In this document: positions 16,160 through 16,509 of the stretch, one piece after another
How the letters are laid out: the number at the start of each line of letters is the position of its first letter
How positions within the stretch are numbered: the first letter of the stretch is position 1
Origin: an uncultured Fretibacterium sp.
GTDB lineage: Bacteria; Synergistota; Synergistia; Synergistales; Aminobacteriaceae
DNA: 16,509 bases
Assembly (NCBI GenBank): GCA_937892105.1
Contig: CALAUZ010000318.1
Span: 1 to 16,509 of the forward strand
Direction of reading: 5' to 3'
Notes under the pieces: model-generated
The model's database searches: none
Told to the model about the DNA's origin: nothing
What the model saw: the letters and a program-made list of their open reading frames with translations, nothing else
Program-made: the position numbers and the translations under genes

Positions 16160-16509
16160 ATGCAAAAAATATTCAGAGTTCAGGAAGCCTACTCAGGGGA
16201 CGCGATGAAAGGACTCGCCCGCATACATCCTGATGACATGGCCGCGCTAAACCTCACAGACGGCGACCTAATCAGCATCACAGGACGCAGAACAACTCCC
16301 GCAAGAATCCGAACAGGAGACCGCGAAACAGGCCGGGACATAATTCAGATTGACGGACTAATACGCGAAAACGCAGGGACATCACTCGATGAAAATATTA
16401 CCCTTGAGACAAATATCACTCACCATTTCGCCGGAAGCGTAACCCTCCAGCCACTAGGCGACGTTAAGCTCTCCTCCAAAGAGAAGGACGAGACCTACAT
16501 TCTCTCGCT
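16160..16509 (+). CDS. CDC48/VCP-like AAA+ ATPase, N-terminal domain (partial, runs off the window)
   Basis: The first 116 residues of a longer protein. They match the N-domain of CDC48-type AAA ATPases: an N-terminal double-psi beta barrel with ARIHPDDMAALNLTDGDLIS (20-39) and DIIQIDGLIRENAGTSLDEN (65-84), followed by the start of the second N-subdomain (SVTLQP at 100-105). CDC48 homologues unfold substrate proteins in hexameric rings; in bacteria their substrates are mostly unknown. The Walker motifs would lie beyond 16509. The start ATG at 16160 has GAAGGGA about 9 nt upstream. A dyad CGCT/AGCG with TATTAT (16118-16133) lies just upstream as a possible promoter element. Confidence 0.85.
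   Translation, partial: MQKIFRVQEAYSGDAMKGLARIHPDDMAALNLTDGDLISITGRRTTPARIRTGDRETGRDIIQIDGLIRENAGTSLDENITLETNITHHFAGSVTLQPLGDVKLSSKEKDETYILS

Noticed and set aside
1..16509. CRISPR array, IS element, transposase, tRNA or rRNA gene
   Set aside because: No regularly spaced repeats, transposase frames, terminal inverted repeats, tRNA cloverleaf or rRNA sequence were seen on either strand.

Overview
The window is a stretch of bacterial chromosome with densely packed genes on both strands and moderate GC content. It mixes housekeeping genes (ClpB, GlmM, GalU, a CDC48-type ATPase) with genes for using peptides and amino acids: two M20 amidohydrolases, an SSS-type Na+/solute symporter and an AGCS-type alanine/glycine symporter. 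This suggests an anaerobic amino-acid fermenter. Synergistota is my best guess, with Firmicutes-like anaerobes as the alternative. That assignment is inferred from gene content only, because the window has no rRNA gene.

Layout, left to right. Positions 1-1628 (minus) hold the N-terminal two thirds of ClpB behind a recognisable sigma-A-type promoter. An M20 amidohydrolase (minus) is followed by a divergent plus-strand run: a cation diffusion facilitator with Mn-type ligand motifs, an ACT-domain protein (UPF0237) and its usual partner UPF0210/DUF711. A second, AbgA-like M20 hydrolase (minus) faces them. It shares a roughly 80-bp divergent promoter region with an AIPR-family phage-defence nuclease, which is followed one base later by the SSS symporter. 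The AGCS symporter has its own promoter and a clear terminator. Next come a solitary AT-richer SAM methyltransferase and a tiny hydrophobic ORF, then about 400 bp without a gene that looks like a structured RNA or a very long leader, and then the glmM-galU operon, which supplies nucleotide-sugar precursors for the envelope and ends in a strong terminator.

Between galU and the CDC48-like gene lies the most unusual segment. A 28-residue, strongly amphipathic, lysine-tailed peptide ORF (15943-16029) has a near-perfect Shine-Dalgarno sequence, a candidate promoter and a GC-rich leader that can fold in competing ways around that site. Its design resembles TisB-like type I toxins, although I recognise no known family. 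This peptide locus and the unassigned 13.14-13.53 kb RNA candidate are the two parts most likely to hold something undescribed.
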